Part shown: positions 38,630 to 49,838 of the stretch, in pieces
Layout of the letters: each line of letters begins with the position of its first letter
How positions within the stretch are numbered: position 1 is the first letter of the stretch
Source: Acinetobacter sp. NIPH 2100
Lineage (GTDB): Bacteria > Pseudomonadota > Gammaproteobacteria > Pseudomonadales > Moraxellaceae
Assembly: GCF_000369805.1 (NCBI RefSeq)
Contig: NZ_KB850224.1
Coordinates: 310,001 to 374,000, forward strand
Length of the DNA stretch: 64,000 bases
Reading direction: 5' to 3'
The notes under the pieces: generated by a model
Databases searched by the model: none
What the model was told of the DNA's origin: nothing
The model's input: the letters and a program-made list of their open reading frames with translations, nothing else
Made by a program: the position numbers and the translations under genes

Positions 38630-38880
38630 TTAGAAAGAATTTTGAAGCCTTAGATTTTTTCGTTGAAAAAATCTAAGCAAACTTTGAATTGATAAATGAA
38701 TGTTTATCAGCGTCAAAGACCTCAGGCGAAGTGATTCTTTTTAGAAGATCTTCTTAATAATCCAGTCTGAGTAGACGCGGTGGTGTGATTTGTTGCTCCT
38801 CCGCGTGTAAGTCTGAATAAGGCTTACGAATTGGGAGTGTGCTCGTATGAGTGCATAAATCACCGTTAGGAGGTTTTACA
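38630..38880 (+). promoter_or_regulatory. rplJ leader (L10-type autoregulatory region)
   Basis: A 251-base untranslated region before rplJ. It has a 12-bp stem CTTAGATTTTTT/AAAAAATCTAAG (38649-38677) and several later short stems around 38760-38850, such as the GACGCGG/CCGCGT pair. In gammaproteobacteria this stretch binds L10-(L7/L12)4 and represses rplJL translation. Position and length support the call, not a covariance match. Confidence 0.6.
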
Positions 38881-39387
38881 ATGGCTCTTCTTATCGAAGG
38901 CAAAAAACAGATCGTTGCTGAAGTAAGTGAAATTGCTTCTACAGCGTTCGCTGCCGTTGTTGCTGACTACCAAGGTTTAACCGTTGAGCAATTAACTGCT
39001 CTTCGTGTTGAAGCTCGTAAACTAGGTGTTGCTACACGTGTTGTACGTAATACTTTAGCTAAGCGCGCTCTTCAAGATACGCCATTCGCTATCTTGAATG
39101 ATGACCTTGTTGGTCCAACAATCTTAGCATTCTCAACTTCTGAAGATGACATGGGTGCAGCTGCACGCTTGTTCGAAGAATTTGCTAAAACTAATAAAGC
39201 ATTTGAATTAAAGGCTGCTGCATTTGAAGGCAAACTTTATCAAGGTGCTGACGTTAGCGTTATCGCGAATCTTCCGAACCAAGAAAAAGCGCTTACTATG
39301 CTTGCCTCTGTTCTTCAAGCTCCTATTTCGAAATTGGGTCGCTTACTTACAGCGCTTCAAGAGAAAAACGGGTCAGAAGCTGCTTAA
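38881..39387 (+). CDS. rplJ: 50S ribosomal protein L10
   Basis: A 168-residue protein that anchors L7/L12 dimers to the ribosome. The start at 38881 has the ideal TAGGAGG upstream; an upstream in-frame ATG at 38851 is in the leader. The family core VADYQGLTVEQLTALRVEARKLG, VVRNTLAKRAL and the C-terminal amphipathic helix that binds L7/L12 are present. Confidence 0.97.
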   Translation: MALLIEGKKQIVAEVSEIASTAFAAVVADYQGLTVEQLTALRVEARKLGVATRVVRNTLAKRALQDTPFAILNDDLVGPTILAFSTSEDDMGAAARLFEEFAKTNKAFELKAAAFEGKLYQGADVSVIANLPNQEKALTMLASVLQAPISKLGRLLTALQEKNGSEAA

Positions 39388-39435
39388 GCTTAAATCTACT
39401 TTCACACCATTCAATATCCATTTGGAGTTACTCTC

Positions 39436-39801
39436 ATGGCTTTAACAAACGAAGAAATCTTAAACGCAGTTGCTGAAAAAACTGTTCTTGAGCTTGTTGA
39501 ACTTATTTCTGCTTTCGAAGAAAAATTCAACGTATCTGCTGCTGCTGTAGCTGTTGCTGCTGGTCCAGCTGCTGCTGCTGTTGAAGAACAAACTGAATTC
39601 AACGTAGAGTTGACTTCTTTCGGTGCTAACAAAGTTGCTGTAATTAAAGCAGTTCGTGAAGCTACTGGCCTTGGTCTTAAAGAAGCTAAAGATCTTGTTG
39701 AAGGCGCTCCTGCTGTTCTTAAGGAAGGCGTTTCTAAAGAAGAAGGCGAAGAGCTTAAGAAGAAGCTTGAAGAAGCTGGTGCTACAGTTACACTTAAGTA
39801 A
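39436..39801 (+). CDS. rplL: 50S ribosomal protein L7/L12
   Basis: A 121-residue acidic stalk protein. N-terminal dimerisation helices ([23 protein letters not shown]), an Ala/Val-rich hinge and the C-terminal domain with [25 protein letters not shown] and [10 protein letters not shown]. Very strong codon bias (GCT, GAA, CTT). Confidence 0.98.
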   Translation: MALTNEEILNAVAEKTVLELVELISAFEEKFNVSAAAVAVAAGPAAAAVEEQTEFNVELTSFGANKVAVIKAVREATGLGLKEAKDLVEGAPAVLKEGVSKEEGEELKKKLEEAGATVTLK

Positions 39802-39810
39802 TTCTGTAGG

Positions 39811-39874
39811 GAGTCGATTTTTTGAAAATCGGCTCCAAAAAATGGCTGATGGCTCTTGGGTCATCAGCCTTTTT
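39811..39874 (+). terminator. rplL-rpoB attenuator
   Basis: Two consecutive hairpins: GAGTCGATTTT/GAAAATCGGCTC (39811-39835) and GGCTGATG/CATCAGCC (39844-39869) followed by five Ts. The second has the form of a rho-independent terminator. Since rpoBC lie beyond, it should be a partial terminator as in E. coli. Confidence 0.7.
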
Positions 39875-39950
39875 GCGTTACAATAATCGGCTCGTTTTTT
39901 GTTAGTTTTGCGTTTTTTGCGCATAAAATTCAAACAAACAACATAATATC

Positions 39951-39998
39951 AAACGCTTACCAATATTTTTTTGCTTATAAAAATATTGTTAAGCGTTT
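39951..39998 (+). other. Long hairpin, likely RNase III processing site, before rpoB
   Basis: A 20-base arm (39951-39970, AAACGCTTACCAATATTTTT) pairs at 19 of 20 positions with 39979-39998 around an eight-base loop. An RNase III-cleaved hairpin is known in the rplL-rpoB spacer of E. coli. A further 9-bp hairpin (CTAAACCCG/CGGGTTTAG, 40063-40089) lies just before the rpoB start. No other feature is seen in this 309-base spacer. Confidence 0.6.
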
Positions 39999-40110
39999 TA
40001 ATACCACTAAAAATTGCAGCATTTGTAAACAGTGGTGGCCATATCGGCCTGCGTAATTCCTTCTAAACCCGTTCTGCAGGCGGGTTTAGTTTACTTTCCG
40101 AGGACTCCAG

Positions 40111-43100
40111 ATGGCATACTCATATACCGAAAAGAAACGGATTCGTAAGAATTTTGGTAAATTGCCCCACGTAATGGAAGCACCGTACTTACTTTCGATT
40201 CAGGTCGATTCGTACCGTACTTTCTTACAAGGTGGTAAAACTCCAAAAAATCGCGAAGATATCGGTCTCCAAGCCGCATTTCGTTCAGTTTTTCCTATTG
40301 AAAGTTATTCTGGCAATGCTGCTTTAGAATTTGTTGAGTATAGTCTTGGTAAGCCAGAGTTTGACGTGCGTGAATGTATTTTACGTGGTTCAACTTATGC
40401 GGCACCAATGCGCGTAAAAATTCGTTTGATCATTAAAGATCGCGAAACGAAGTCAATTAAAGACGTTCGTGAACAAGAAGTTTACATGGGTGAAATGCCA
40501 CTCATGACAGATAACGGTACATTCGTTATCAACGGTACTGAGCGTGTAATCGTATCTCAATTACACCGTTCACCAGGTGTATTCTTCGACCATGACAAGG
40601 GTAAAACCCACTCAAGCGGTAAAGTGTTGTATTCAGCACGTATTATCCCTTACCGTGGTTCATGGTTAGATTTCGAATTTGATGCCAAAGATTTAGTCTT
40701 TGTACGTATTGACCGTCGTCGTAAACTATTGGCAACTGTCATTTTACGTGCTTTAAATTATAGCAATGAACAAATCTTGAATTTGTTCTACGAAAAAGTA
40801 CCTGTATATCTTGATATGGGTAGCTATCAAATTGACCTCGTTCCAGACCGCTTACGTGGTGAAATGGCGCAATTTGATATCTTGGACAATGATGGCAAAG
40901 CAATCGTTGAACAAGGTAAACGTATTAATGCACGTCATGTACGTCAAATGGAAGCTGCGAATTTAGCGAAGCTTTCTGTACCTGATGAATATTTATATGA
41001 GCGTATTACAGCTGAAGATATCACACTAAAAAGTGGTGATGTAATTCCTGCGAATACCGTACTTAGCCATGAAGTGATGGTGAAGTTGGCAGAAGGTGGT
41101 GTTAAGCAGTTTAACATCCTGTTCACTAACGACATCGATCGTGGTTCTTTCGTTGCTGATACATTACGTGCAGATACCACAACAGGCCGTGAAGAAGCGC
41201 TTGTTGAAATCTATAAAGTAATGCGTCCAGGCGAGCCGCCAACAAAAGAAGCTGCTGAAAACTTATTCAACAACTTGTTCTTCTCTTCTGAGCGTTATGA
41301 CCTTTCTCCAGTAGGTCGTATGAAGTTCAACCGTCGTTTGGGTCGTCCTTACGAAGTGGGTACAGACCAGAAGTCTCGTGAAGTTGAAGGTATTTTATCG
41401 CACGAAGATATCATCGATGTACTGCGTACATTGGTTGAAATCCGTAACGGTAAGGGTGAAGTCGACGATATCGATCACTTAGGTAACCGTCGTGTACGTT
41501 CTGTTGGTGAAATGACAGAAAACCAATTCCGTGTTGGTTTAGTCCGTGTTGAACGTGCTGTTAAAGAGCGTTTAAGCCAAGCAGAAACTGATAACTTGTC
41601 TCCACAAGATTTAATCAACGCAAAACCAGTTGCTGCTGCAATCAAAGAATTCTTTGGTTCAAGCCAATTGTCTCAGTTCATGGACCAAAACAACCCATTG
41701 TCTGAGATTACACACAAACGTCGTGTATCTGCGCTTGGTCCTGGTGGTTTGACACGTGAGCGCGCGGGCTTTGAAGTACGTGACGTACATCAAACTCACT
41801 ACGGTCGTGTATGTCCAATTGAAACGCCTGAAGGTCCAAACATTGGTTTGATCAACTCGCTTTCTGTATATGCAAAAGCGAATGACTTCGGGTTCTTGGA
41901 AACACCATACCGTCGCGTTGTTGAAGGTCGTGTAACGGATACAGTTGAATATTTATCTGCGATTGAAGAAGTAGGTACTGTCATTGCACAGGCCGATTCT
42001 GCTGTAGATAAAGATGGTAACTTGACTGAAGAAATGGTTTCTGTACGTCACCAAGGTGAATTCGTACGTATGTCGCCTGAGCGCGTAACACATATGGACG
42101 TTTCTGCTCAGCAGGTTGTATCTGTTGCTGCGTCACTTATTCCATTCCTTGAACACGATGATGCGAACCGTGCATTGATGGGTTCAAACATGCAACGTCA
42201 GGCTGTTCCGACCTTACGTGCTGACAAGCCGCTTGTTGGTACAGGTATGGAAGCAAACGTAGCACGTGACTCGGGTGTGTGTGTGATTGCAGACCGTGGT
42301 GGTGCGATTGAATATGTAGATGCATCTCGTATCGTTATTCGTGTAAACGAAGATGAAATGATCGCGGGTGAAGCGGGTGTAGATATCTACAACCTGATCA
42401 AATATACACGTTCAAACCAAAATACATGTATCAACCAAAACGTTATCGTAAACTTGGGCGACAAAGTTGCTCGTGGCGATATCTTGGCTGATGGTCCATC
42501 GACTGATATGGGTGAACTTGCGCTTGGTCAAAACATGCGCGTCGCGTTCATGACATGGAACGGTTATAACTACGAAGACTCGATCTTACTTTCTGAGCGT
42601 GTACTTCAAGAAGACCGTTTAACGTCGATTCACATTCAAGAATTATCATGTGTAGCGCGTGATACTAAGTTGGGTGCAGAAGAAATTACTGCTGATATTC
42701 CTAACGTTGGTGAAGCTGCACTGTCTAAGCTGGATGAGTCTGGTATTGTTTATATCGGTGCTGAAGTTACTGCGGGTGACATCTTAGTTGGTAAAGTAAC
42801 GCCTAAAGGTGAAACTCAGTTAACACCTGAAGAAAAATTACTTCGCGCAATCTTTGGTGAAAAAGCAGCTGACGTTAAAGACTCTTCTTTACGCGTTCCG
42901 TCTGGTACTAAAGGTACAGTCATTGACGTTCAAGTCTTCACGCGTGATGGTTTGGAAAAAGATGAACGTGCGCAAGCAATTGAGAAAGCTCAGCTTGATG
43001 CATACCGTAAAGACTTGAAAGAAGAATATAAAATCTTCGAAGAAGCAGCACGTGAACGTATTGTTCGTTTGTTGACTGGTCAAGAGTCTAACGGTGGTGG

Positions 43101-44199
43101 TTCAACTAAGCGTGGCGATAAACTTTCTGCAGATGTATTGTCTGGTTTAGAGCTGGTTGATTTACTTGAAATCCAACCGACTGATGAAGCGATTGCTGAG
43201 CGTTTAACTCAAATTCAAGTCTTCTTGAAAGAGAAGAGTTACGAAATTGATGAGAAGTTTGCTGAGAAGAAACGTAAACTTTCTACAGGTGATGAATTAA
43301 CAACTGGCGTATTGAAAGTTGTTAAGGTTTACCTCGCTGTAAAACGTCGTATCCAGCCTGGTGATAAGATGGCGGGTCGTCACGGTAACAAAGGTGTTGT
43401 ATCAAACATCTTACCAGTTGAAGACATGCCGCATGATGCCAATGGTGTACCAGTTGATATCGTATTGAACCCGTTGGGCGTACCTTCACGTATGAACGTG
43501 GGTCAGATTCTTGAGACTCACTTGGGTATGGCTGCTAAAGGTCTTGGCGATAAAATCGAAAAAATGTTGAAAGAACAACGTACAGTGATTGAACTGCGTG
43601 AATTCCTAGACAAGATTTATAACAAGGTAGGTGGCGAGCAAGAAGAGCTTGATAGCTTAACTGATGCAGAAGTCTTGGCACTTTCAGGTAACTTGCGTGC
43701 TGGTGTTCCATTGGCAACACCTGTATTTGACGGTGCTGAAGAAAGCCAAATCAAAGACTTACTTGAATTGGCTGACATTTCACGTACTGGTCAAACGGTA
43801 TTGTTTGACGGACGTACAGGTGAACAGTTTGATCGTCCTGTAACTGTAGGTTACATGTACATGCTCAAATTGAACCACTTGGTTGATGACAAGATGCATG
43901 CACGTTCAACAGGTTCTTACTCACTTGTTACTCAACAGCCGCTTGGTGGTAAAGCACAATTCGGTGGTCAGCGTTTTGGTGAGATGGAAGTATGGGCACT
44001 TGAAGCATACGGTGCCGCATATACACTTCAAGAAATGCTCACTGTGAAGTCGGATGACGTCGAAGGCCGTACACGCATCTATAAGAATATTGTAGATGGT
44101 AACCATTATATGGATCCGGGTATGCCTGAATCGTTCAACGTATTGACCAAAGAGATCCGTTCTTTAGGTATCAACATTGAACTGAAAAATGGTGACTAA
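40111..44199 (+). CDS. rpoB: RNA polymerase subunit beta
   Basis: A 1362-residue catalytic subunit. The rifampicin-binding region at ~514-540 ([20 protein letters not shown], then [12 protein letters not shown]) has the usual susceptible residues for the sites I can compare (D, H, S/L cluster), with a Val for the E. coli Ile. Further family blocks: [45 protein letters not shown] and [26 protein letters not shown]. Length is normal. It is followed by a repeat element and rpoC. Confidence 0.99.
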   Translation: MAYSYTEKKRIRKNFGKLPHVMEAPYLLSIQVDSYRTFLQGGKTPKNREDIGLQAAFRSVFPIESYSGNAALEFVEYSLGKPEFDVRECILRGSTYAAPMRVKIRLIIKDRETKSIKDVREQEVYMGEMPLMTDNGTFVINGTERVIVSQLHRSPGVFFDHDKGKTHSSGKVLYSARIIPYRGSWLDFEFDAKDLVFVRIDRRRKLLATVILRALNYSNEQILNLFYEKVPVYLDMGSYQIDLVPDRLRGEMAQFDILDNDGKAIVEQGKRINARHVRQMEAANLAKLSVPDEYLYERITAEDITLKSGDVIPANTVLSHEVMVKLAEGGVKQFNILFTNDIDRGSFVADTLRADTTTGREEALVEIYKVMRPGEPPTKEAAENLFNNLFFSSERYDLSPVGRMKFNRRLGRPYEVGTDQKSREVEGILSHEDIIDVLRTLVEIRNGKGEVDDIDHLGNRRVRSVGEMTENQFRVGLVRVERAVKERLSQAETDNLSPQDLINAKPVAAAIKEFFGSSQLSQFMDQNNPLSEITHKRRVSALGPGGLTRERAGFEVRDVHQTHYGRVCPIETPEGPNIGLINSLSVYAKANDFGFLETPYRRVVEGRVTDTVEYLSAIEEVGTVIAQADSAVDKDGNLTEEMVSVRHQGEFVRMSPERVTHMDVSAQQVVSVAASLIPFLEHDDANRALMGSNMQRQAVPTLRADKPLVGTGMEANVARDSGVCVIADRGGAIEYVDASRIVIRVNEDEMIAGEAGVDIYNLIKYTRSNQNTCINQNVIVNLGDKVARGDILADGPSTDMGELALGQNMRVAFMTWNGYNYEDSILLSERVLQEDRLTSIHIQELSCVARDTKLGAEEITADIPNVGEAALSKLDESGIVYIGAEVTAGDILVGKVTPKGETQLTPEEKLLRAIFGEKAADVKDSSLRVPSGTKGTVIDVQVFTRDGLEKDERAQAIEKAQLDAYRKDLKEEYKIFEEAARERIVRLLTGQESNGGGSTKRGDKLSADVLSGLELVDLLEIQPTDEAIAERLTQIQVFLKEKSYEIDEKFAEKKRKLSTGDELTTGVLKVVKVYLAVKRRIQPGDKMAGRHGNKGVVSNILPVEDMPHDANGVPVDIVLNPLGVPSRMNVGQILETHLGMAAKGLGDKIEKMLKEQRTVIELREFLDKIYNKVGGEQEELDSLTDAEVLALSGNLRAGVPLATPVFDGAEESQIKDLLELADISRTGQTVLFDGRTGEQFDRPVTVGYMYMLKLNHLVDDKMHARSTGSYSLVTQQPLGGKAQFGGQRFGEMEVWALEAYGAAYTLQEMLTVKSDDVEGRTRIYKNIVDGNHYMDPGMPESFNVLTKEIRSLGINIELKNGD

Positions 44200-44272
44200 A
44201 TCCCCCTCGATCCCCCTTTGTTAAAGGGGGAAGTTCCCCTCTTTGAAAAGAGGGGTTAGGGGAGATTCCATA
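44198..44272. repeat. REP-like palindromic repeat between rpoB and rpoC
   Basis: Two hairpins in tandem: CCCCCTTT-GTT-AAAGGGGG (44212-44230) and CCCCTCTTT-GA-AAAGAGGGG (44236-44255). The outer sequence AATCCCCCT is partly complementary to the closing AGGGGAGATT. The element begins at the rpoB stop codon. A diverged partial copy is at 8787-8825. It looks like a dispersed intergenic repeat of the BIME/MITE-remnant sort, but it has no ORF and no clear target duplication. Confidence 0.65.
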
Positions 44273-44340
44273 ATTTCAGTGAAAACAATATTTGTGACCC
44301 AGTCGAGGGAGCTTAGCTCCTCGACACACGGAGAAAAAAA

Positions 44341-47300
44341 TTGAAAGACTTGCTCGATATCATGCGTAAGAAACCGGATTCAGAAGGTCATGCACCTGTT
44401 GAATTTGACCGTATCCGTATTGGTCTTGCGTCGCCAGAGATGATTAAGTCATGGTCTCACGGTGAAGTTAAAAAGCCTGAAACCATTAACTACCGTACTT
44501 TTAAACCTGAACGTGACGGTTTGTTCTGTGCCAAAATTTTTGGTCCAGTAAAAGATTACGAATGCTTGTGTGGTAAATACAAGCGTATGAAATACAAAGG
44601 TGTCATTTGTGAAAAATGTGGCGTTGAAGTAACAACTGCCAAAGTTCGTCGTGAGCGTATGGGTCACATCGAACTTGCATCTCCAGTTGCACACATTTGG
44701 TTCTTGAAATCATTACCGAGCCGTATCGGTTTGCTTCTTGATATGACATTACGTGATATTGAACGCGTATTGTATTTCGAATCTTATGTTGTTACAGATC
44801 CTGGTATGACTCCGTTTGAAAAGTATCAACTTTTAACAGACGAAGAATACTACAATGCACTTGAAGAACACGGTGATGAATTCACTGCGAAGATGGGTGC
44901 TGAAGCAATTCAGGATCTATTGAAAGATATCGATCTTGAAGCTGAAATTGCGCGTTTACGCGAAGAGATCCCTCAAACAACCTCTGAGACGAAACTTAAG
45001 AAATCGTCTAAGCGTTTGAAATTGATGGAAGCTTTTAAAGATTCAAACAACAAGCCTGAATGGATGGTGATGAATGTACTTCCAGTACTTCCACCAGACT
45101 TACGTCCGCTTGTACCACTTGAGGGTGGTCGTTTCGCGACTTCAGACTTGAACGATTTATATCGTCGTGTGATTAACCGTAACAACCGTTTAAAACGTCT
45201 TCTCGACTTGGCTGCACCAGACATTATCGTACGTAACGAAAAACGTATGTTACAAGAGTCTGTTGATGCATTGCTTGATAACGGTCGTCGTGGTCGTGCA
45301 ATTACTGGTTCGAACAAACGTCCGTTGAAATCTTTGGCAGATATGATCAAAGGTAAACAAGGTCGTTTCCGTCAAAACTTACTTGGTAAGCGTGTTGACT
45401 ATTCTGGTCGTTCGGTAATTACCGTTGGTCCTACTTTACGTCTTCACCAATGTGGTCTTCCGAAGAAGATGGCACTTGAACTCTTCAAGCCATTTATTTT
45501 CGCGAAACTACAAGCATCTGGTCAGGCTACAACCATTAAAGCTGCGAAGAAAATGGTTGAGCGTGAAACACCAGAAGTTTGGGACGTTCTTGCATCTGTG
45601 ATTCGTCAACATCCAGTGATGTTGAACCGTGCGCCAACACTTCACCGTTTAGGTCTTCAAGCATTTGAACCTATTTTGATTGAAGGTAAAGCGATCCGTC
45701 TTCACCCACTCGTATGTGCTGCGTTTAACGCCGACTTCGATGGTGACCAAATGGCGGTACACGTTCCATTGACATTGGAAGCACAGTTAGAAGCACGTGC
45801 CTTGATGATGTCAACCAACAACATTTTGTCACCTGCCAATGGTGAGCCAATCATCGTTCCTTCTCAGGACGTTGTCTTGGGTCTTTACTACATCACCCGT
45901 GATGCGGTAAATGCCAAAGGTGAAGGCATGGTGTTTGCGGATACACACGAAGTTAACCGTGCGTTAGCGACGGGTAAAGTTGCGATCCATGCACGCGTAA
46001 AAGTACGTGTACACCAAACTGTGATCGATGAAAATGGTCAGCGTGAAAAGCAAACTATTATTGTTGATACAACACCTGGTCGTTGCTTGTTGTGGGAAGT
46101 TGTTCCACAAGGTTTAAGCTTTGAATCGATCAACCTTGAGATGACCAAGAAAAACATCTCTAAGTTAATCAACTCTTGCTACCGTAAACTTGGTTTGAAA
46201 GATACTGTTATCTTCGCTGACCAATTGATGTATTTGGGCTTCCGTCAAGCGACACGTTCAGGTGTATCTGTTGGTATGGAAGACATGTTGATTCCACCAA
46301 CCAAGCATACGATTATCGATAAAGCTGAAACCGAAGTTCGTGAAATCGAACAACAGTTTGAGCAAGGTTTCGTAACTGCGGGTGAGCGTTATAACAAAGT
46401 TGTCGATATCTGGGCGCGTACCAACGACCAAGTTGCGAAAGCGATGATGGATAACTTGTCTTATACTCTTGTTAAAAACAAACAAGGTGAAGATGAGAAA
46501 CAGAAATCATTCAACTCGATTTATATGATGTCTGACTCGGGTGCCCGTGGTAGTGCGGCGCAGATCCGTCAGCTTGCTGGTATGCGTGGTTTGATGGCGA
46601 AACCAGATGGTTCGATCATTGAAACTCCGATTAAAGCAAACTTCCGTGAAGGTTTGACCGTACTTCAGTACTTCATTTCAACACACGGTGCGCGTAAAGG
46701 TTTGGCCGATACCGCATTGAAAACTGCGAACTCTGGTTACTTGACTCGTCGTCTTGTAGACGTAGCACAAGATTTAGTCATTACTGAATCTGACTGTGGT
46801 ACTGCGGGTGGTTTAGTGATGACACCATTCATTCAAGGTGGTGACGTGATTGAACCGTTACGCGATCGCGTATTGGGTCGTGTAACTGCTGAAGATGTAC
46901 GTCGTGCATCTGATGATGAAGTTGTACTTCCACGCGGTACCTTAATTGACGAGAAAATCGCTGCTCAGCTTGAAGAAGCGGGTGTCGATGAAGTTAAAGT
47001 ACGTTCAGTTATCGCATGTGAATCAACATTCGGTGTATGTGCGCGCTGTTATGGTCGTGACCTTGCACGTGGTCACTTGGTGAACCCAGGTGAATCAGTC
47101 GGTGTAATGGCTGCACAGTCAATTGGTGAGCCAGGTACACAGTTAACAATGCGTACCTTCCACGTAGGTGGTGCTGCAAGCCGAACGTCTGCTGCAAACA
47201 GTGTTCAAGTACGTAACAAAGGTACTGTACGTTTCCACAACGTGAAAACTGTACAACATGCCAAAGGTCACTTGGTATCAGTTTCACGTTCAGGTGAAAT

Positions 47301-48534
47301 TGGTATTGCGGATGATTTAGGTCGTGAGCGTGAGCGCTATAAACTTCCTTACGGTGCGAGCATCTTGTTGAAAGATGGCGAAGCTGTAGAAGCGGGCGGT
47401 ATCGTGGCGACTTGGGATCCACATACACATCCACTTGTTACCGAAGTTGCGGGTAAAGCACGTTTCAGCCAAATCGCTGATGGTGTAACTGCAACCTCTA
47501 AGACAGATGATGCAACAGGTATGACCACTGTTGAAATCTTACCTGTAACAGCTCGTCCTGCTTCTGGTAAAGATTTACGTCCAGCAATTGTGTTGGATAC
47601 AACAGATGGTGGCGAACAATTCTACTTCTTACCACAGAACACGATCGTAACCGTTCGCGATGGCGCAACCATCGGTGTGGGTGATGTACTTGGTCGTGTA
47701 CCACAAGAAACTTCACGTACACGTGATATTACCGGTGGTCTTCCACGCGTAGCTGACTTGTTTGAAGCACGTAAACCGAAAGAACACGCGATTCTTGCAG
47801 AAGTATCAGGTGTTGTAAGCTTCGGTAAAGAGACCAAAGGTAAGAACCGCTTAGTGATTACTCCGGATGATGGTTCTGAGATCTACGAAGAATTGATTCC
47901 AAAATGGCGTACCATTAACGTGTTCGAAGGTGAACATGTGAACCGTGGTGAAACCATTTCTGATGGTCCACAAAACCCACATGACATCTTGCGTTTAAAA
48001 GGTGAAGTTGCATTAACCAACTACATCGTGAACGAAGTTCAAGACGTTTACCGTCTCCAAGGTGTAAAAATCAACGATAAGCACATTGAAGTTGTTGTAC
48101 GTCAAATGTTGCGTAAAGTTGATATCACTGATGGCGGTGATACAAGCTTCATCAAAGGCGAGCAAGTGGATTACATCCGCGTTGTTCAAGAGAACCAAGC
48201 AGTCTTGGCTCAGAACAAGTTCCCTGCGAAGTTTGAACGTCAGTTGATGGGTATCACGAAAGCATCGCTTTCTACTGACTCATTCATCTCTGCTGCATCG
48301 TTCCAGGAAACAACACGTGTGTTAACTGAAGCGGCTGTAACAGGTAAAGAAGATGACTTACGTGGCTTGAAAGAGAACGTTGTTGTAGGTCGCTTGATCC
48401 CTGCTGGTACAGGTCTTGCGTATCACTTAGAACGTCGTCGTCAAGAATCGGAAGCTGCTGAATTTGAACTTCATAACGATTTCAGTGAAGTTGACCAAGC
48501 ATTTAGTCAAGCGTTGAACTCAGACCAGTTCTAA
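44341..48534 (+). CDS. rpoC: RNA polymerase subunit beta-prime
   Basis: A 1397-residue catalytic subunit. The start is TTG at 44341, seven bases after GGAG. Zn1 cysteines are in [20 protein letters not shown], the Mg-binding catalytic loop is NADFDGDQ (463-470), and Zn2 is in [13 protein letters not shown]. The bridge/trigger region [25 protein letters not shown] is intact. It is separated from rpoB by 141 bases containing the repeat. Confidence 0.99.
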   Translation: MKDLLDIMRKKPDSEGHAPVEFDRIRIGLASPEMIKSWSHGEVKKPETINYRTFKPERDGLFCAKIFGPVKDYECLCGKYKRMKYKGVICEKCGVEVTTAKVRRERMGHIELASPVAHIWFLKSLPSRIGLLLDMTLRDIERVLYFESYVVTDPGMTPFEKYQLLTDEEYYNALEEHGDEFTAKMGAEAIQDLLKDIDLEAEIARLREEIPQTTSETKLKKSSKRLKLMEAFKDSNNKPEWMVMNVLPVLPPDLRPLVPLEGGRFATSDLNDLYRRVINRNNRLKRLLDLAAPDIIVRNEKRMLQESVDALLDNGRRGRAITGSNKRPLKSLADMIKGKQGRFRQNLLGKRVDYSGRSVITVGPTLRLHQCGLPKKMALELFKPFIFAKLQASGQATTIKAAKKMVERETPEVWDVLASVIRQHPVMLNRAPTLHRLGLQAFEPILIEGKAIRLHPLVCAAFNADFDGDQMAVHVPLTLEAQLEARALMMSTNNILSPANGEPIIVPSQDVVLGLYYITRDAVNAKGEGMVFADTHEVNRALATGKVAIHARVKVRVHQTVIDENGQREKQTIIVDTTPGRCLLWEVVPQGLSFESINLEMTKKNISKLINSCYRKLGLKDTVIFADQLMYLGFRQATRSGVSVGMEDMLIPPTKHTIIDKAETEVREIEQQFEQGFVTAGERYNKVVDIWARTNDQVAKAMMDNLSYTLVKNKQGEDEKQKSFNSIYMMSDSGARGSAAQIRQLAGMRGLMAKPDGSIIETPIKANFREGLTVLQYFISTHGARKGLADTALKTANSGYLTRRLVDVAQDLVITESDCGTAGGLVMTPFIQGGDVIEPLRDRVLGRVTAEDVRRASDDEVVLPRGTLIDEKIAAQLEEAGVDEVKVRSVIACESTFGVCARCYGRDLARGHLVNPGESVGVMAAQSIGEPGTQLTMRTFHVGGAASRTSAANSVQVRNKGTVRFHNVKTVQHAKGHLVSVSRSGEIGIADDLGRERERYKLPYGASILLKDGEAVEAGGIVATWDPHTHPLVTEVAGKARFSQIADGVTATSKTDDATGMTTVEILPVTARPASGKDLRPAIVLDTTDGGEQFYFLPQNTIVTVRDGATIGVGDVLGRVPQETSRTRDITGGLPRVADLFEARKPKEHAILAEVSGVVSFGKETKGKNRLVITPDDGSEIYEELIPKWRTINVFEGEHVNRGETISDGPQNPHDILRLKGEVALTNYIVNEVQDVYRLQGVKINDKHIEVVVRQMLRKVDITDGGDTSFIKGEQVDYIRVVQENQAVLAQNKFPAKFERQLMGITKASLSTDSFISAASFQETTRVLTEAAVTGKEDDLRGLKENVVVGRLIPAGTGLAYHLERRRQESEAAEFELHNDFSEVDQAFSQALNSDQF

Positions 48535-48547
48535 GTTTTAACGAATT

Positions 48548-48574
48548 AAAAGGCACCTTCGGGTGCCTTTTTTT
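48548..48574 (+). terminator. Terminator of the rpoBC operon
   Basis: Perfect AAAAGGCACC/GGTGCCTTTT stem with a TTCG tetraloop and T-run, 13 bases after rpoC. Confidence 0.95.
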
Positions 48575-48696
48575 GTGGAAAAATAAAGCAGTTGTTACAA
48601 AAACACATTACAGCATCAGTATTTGATTACTTAATCAAAGTAAACAGTTCATTAAACAATACTATCCTATGCACATCTGAGAGAGGAGTTGTTCTA

Positions 48697-49062
48697 ATGA
48701 AAAAAATGATGATGATTGCTGGTGTCGCTTTAATGTCTTCAACCCTGTTTGTTGGTTGCCAGAACGCGAGTCCAGAAAGTAAACGTATTGGTTCTGCTGC
48801 GATTGGCGGTGGTGCAGGTGGAGCCGTAGGTAAGCACGTTGGTGGTAATCTCGGTGCGGGCTTAGGTGCTGCAATTGGTGCGGGCGTTGCTGCAAATGCC
48901 AAAGGTTCAAATAGTAAAAATACACGTAATAGCGCAATCGGTGCTGGCTTAGGTGCTGTGATTGGTGGTGCTGTATTAGGTGGCGACTCTGGCGCTGCTG
49001 TTGGTGGTGCGCTAGGTGGTAGTGCTGGTTCTGCTTATGGAGAGAAAAAAGGCAAGTACTAA
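48697..49062 (+). CDS. Glycine-zipper lipoprotein 1
   Basis: A 121-residue protein with a signal peptide and lipobox (LFVGC, Cys20-region), then repeated glycine-zipper stretches (GAAIGAGVAANAKG, GAGLGAVIGGAVLGG) typical of SlyB/OmpA-like glycine-zipper proteins that span or insert in membranes as GxxxG helices. It ends GSAGSAYGEKKGKY. It shares order and motifs with the gene 354 bases downstream; both keep SxxxRIGxAAxGG after the Cys and the same GGDSGAA(V/I)GGA end. GAGAGGAG precedes the ATG. Function unknown; envelope stress or structure is likely for the family. Confidence 0.8.
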   Translation: MKKMMMIAGVALMSSTLFVGCQNASPESKRIGSAAIGGGAGGAVGKHVGGNLGAGLGAAIGAGVAANAKGSNSKNTRNSAIGAGLGAVIGGAVLGGDSGAAVGGALGGSAGSAYGEKKGKY

Positions 49063-49139
49063 GCCTGAATAGAAATCGCTCGATGGTTGATTATCTCCTT
49101 GAGCTTTAGCCATCGAACAGTTTCATTGAATAAAGTTGT

Positions 49140-49176
49140 CTTTTCTCAGTGAGCATAAATGTATTGCTGAGAAAAG
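49140..49176. other. Hairpin in the spacer between the two lipoprotein genes
   Basis: A perfect 10-bp inverted repeat, CTTTTCTCAG/CTGAGAAAAG, with no T-run. An imperfect CGATGG/CCATCG pair is at 49081-49115. The 354-base spacer also holds the palindrome at 49334-49353. No ORF of note is seen. Confidence 0.5.
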
Positions 49177-49333
49177 TTCCATAATAAAAACCTTATTTAT
49201 AATCCAAATTTTAATTCATCCTAATTCTTTAAAGCATTCAGCGTTGAGCAAAGGTATCTAGAGCTTATTTATTTCATCTTCATTCAAATGTTTTTTAAAA
49301 GCAGCTGCCTTTACAAAATATCAATCGATTGGG

Positions 49334-49353
49334 ACATTGTGATAACACAATGT
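49334..49353. promoter_or_regulatory. Palindromic operator-like site upstream of lipoprotein 2
   Basis: ACATTGTG-ATAA-CACAATGT, an 8-bp perfect palindrome with a four-base centre, 63 bases before the lipoprotein 2 ATG. No such site is upstream of lipoprotein 1. The binding protein is not known. Confidence 0.5.
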
Positions 49354-49416
49354 GATCAAAATCCACATAAAAGAAGATTATGCTTTTTATTAGAAAGTAT
49401 AGGAGTGAATATAGTC

Positions 49417-49776
49417 ATGAAAAAAACAATAGGTTTAGTTTCTACTTTGGTGCTATCGGCGGTTATGTTTACAGGTTGTCAAAATATGAGCGCCTCTGAT
49501 CAGCGTATCGGTGCAGCAGCACTGGGTGGTGCGGTCGGTGGCGGTGTTGGTAACCATGTCGGTGGTGGCTTAGGTGCTGGTGTAGGCGCAGCTGCGGGTG
49601 CTGGTGTAGGCGCAAACGCTAAAGGTGGTAGTAGTAGCTCAACTACGAGCAGTGCTGTCGGTGCTGGTATCGGTTCAGTTGTTGGTAAAGCGATCTTCGG
49701 TGGTGACTCAGGTGCTGCAATTGGTGGTGCGATTGGTGGCGGTGCTGGTGCTGCCATCCAAGAGAAGAAAAGATAA
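49417..49776 (+). CDS. Glycine-zipper lipoprotein 2
   Basis: A 119-residue paralogue of the upstream lipoprotein. Signal peptide with lipobox (MFTGC), then glycine-zipper runs (GGGLGAGVGAAAGAGVGANAKG, interrupted by SSSSTT) and the same GGDSGAAIGGAIGG near the C-terminus. The ATG at 49417 is chosen because it begins the signal peptide and AGGAG lies eleven bases upstream; an earlier in-frame ATG at 49288 would lack one. A bidirectional terminator follows. Confidence 0.8.
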   Translation: MKKTIGLVSTLVLSAVMFTGCQNMSASDQRIGAAALGGAVGGGVGNHVGGGLGAGVGAAAGAGVGANAKGGSSSSTTSSAVGAGIGSVVGKAIFGGDSGAAIGGAIGGGAGAAIQEKKR

Positions 49777-49795
49777 TTTCTTCCTTTCAGATTCA

Positions 49796-49826
49796 AAAAT
49801 GCCTGCAATCATTTGCAGGCATTTTT
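49796..49826. terminator. Bidirectional terminator after lipoprotein 2
   Basis: Stem AAAAATGCCTGCAA/TTGCAGGCATTTTT around tcat; it also suits the convergent DUF4442 gene. Confidence 0.9.
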
Positions 49827-49838
49827 ATATGCCTAAAG

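Noticed and set aside
39460..39933. 157-codon open frame antisense to rplL
   Set aside because: It mirrors the biased codons of rplL (Phe/Ser/Asn-rich translation) and has no ribosome site.
40063..40089. Hairpin CTAAACCCG/CGGGTTTAG before rpoB as a terminator
   Set aside because: Only a short, interrupted T-stretch follows and rpoB starts 22 bases later, so a terminator is unlikely; noted as a leader hairpin.
41650..41790. Possible rifampicin-resistance change in rpoB
   Set aside because: The residues at the usual resistance positions are the susceptible ones; the Val for Ile and Gln for Pro differences look lineage-related.
48627..49808. Pro-rich antisense frames opposite the glycine-zipper genes
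   Set aside because: They are complement artefacts of GGT/GCT-rich codons; no signal, ribosome site or family resemblance.
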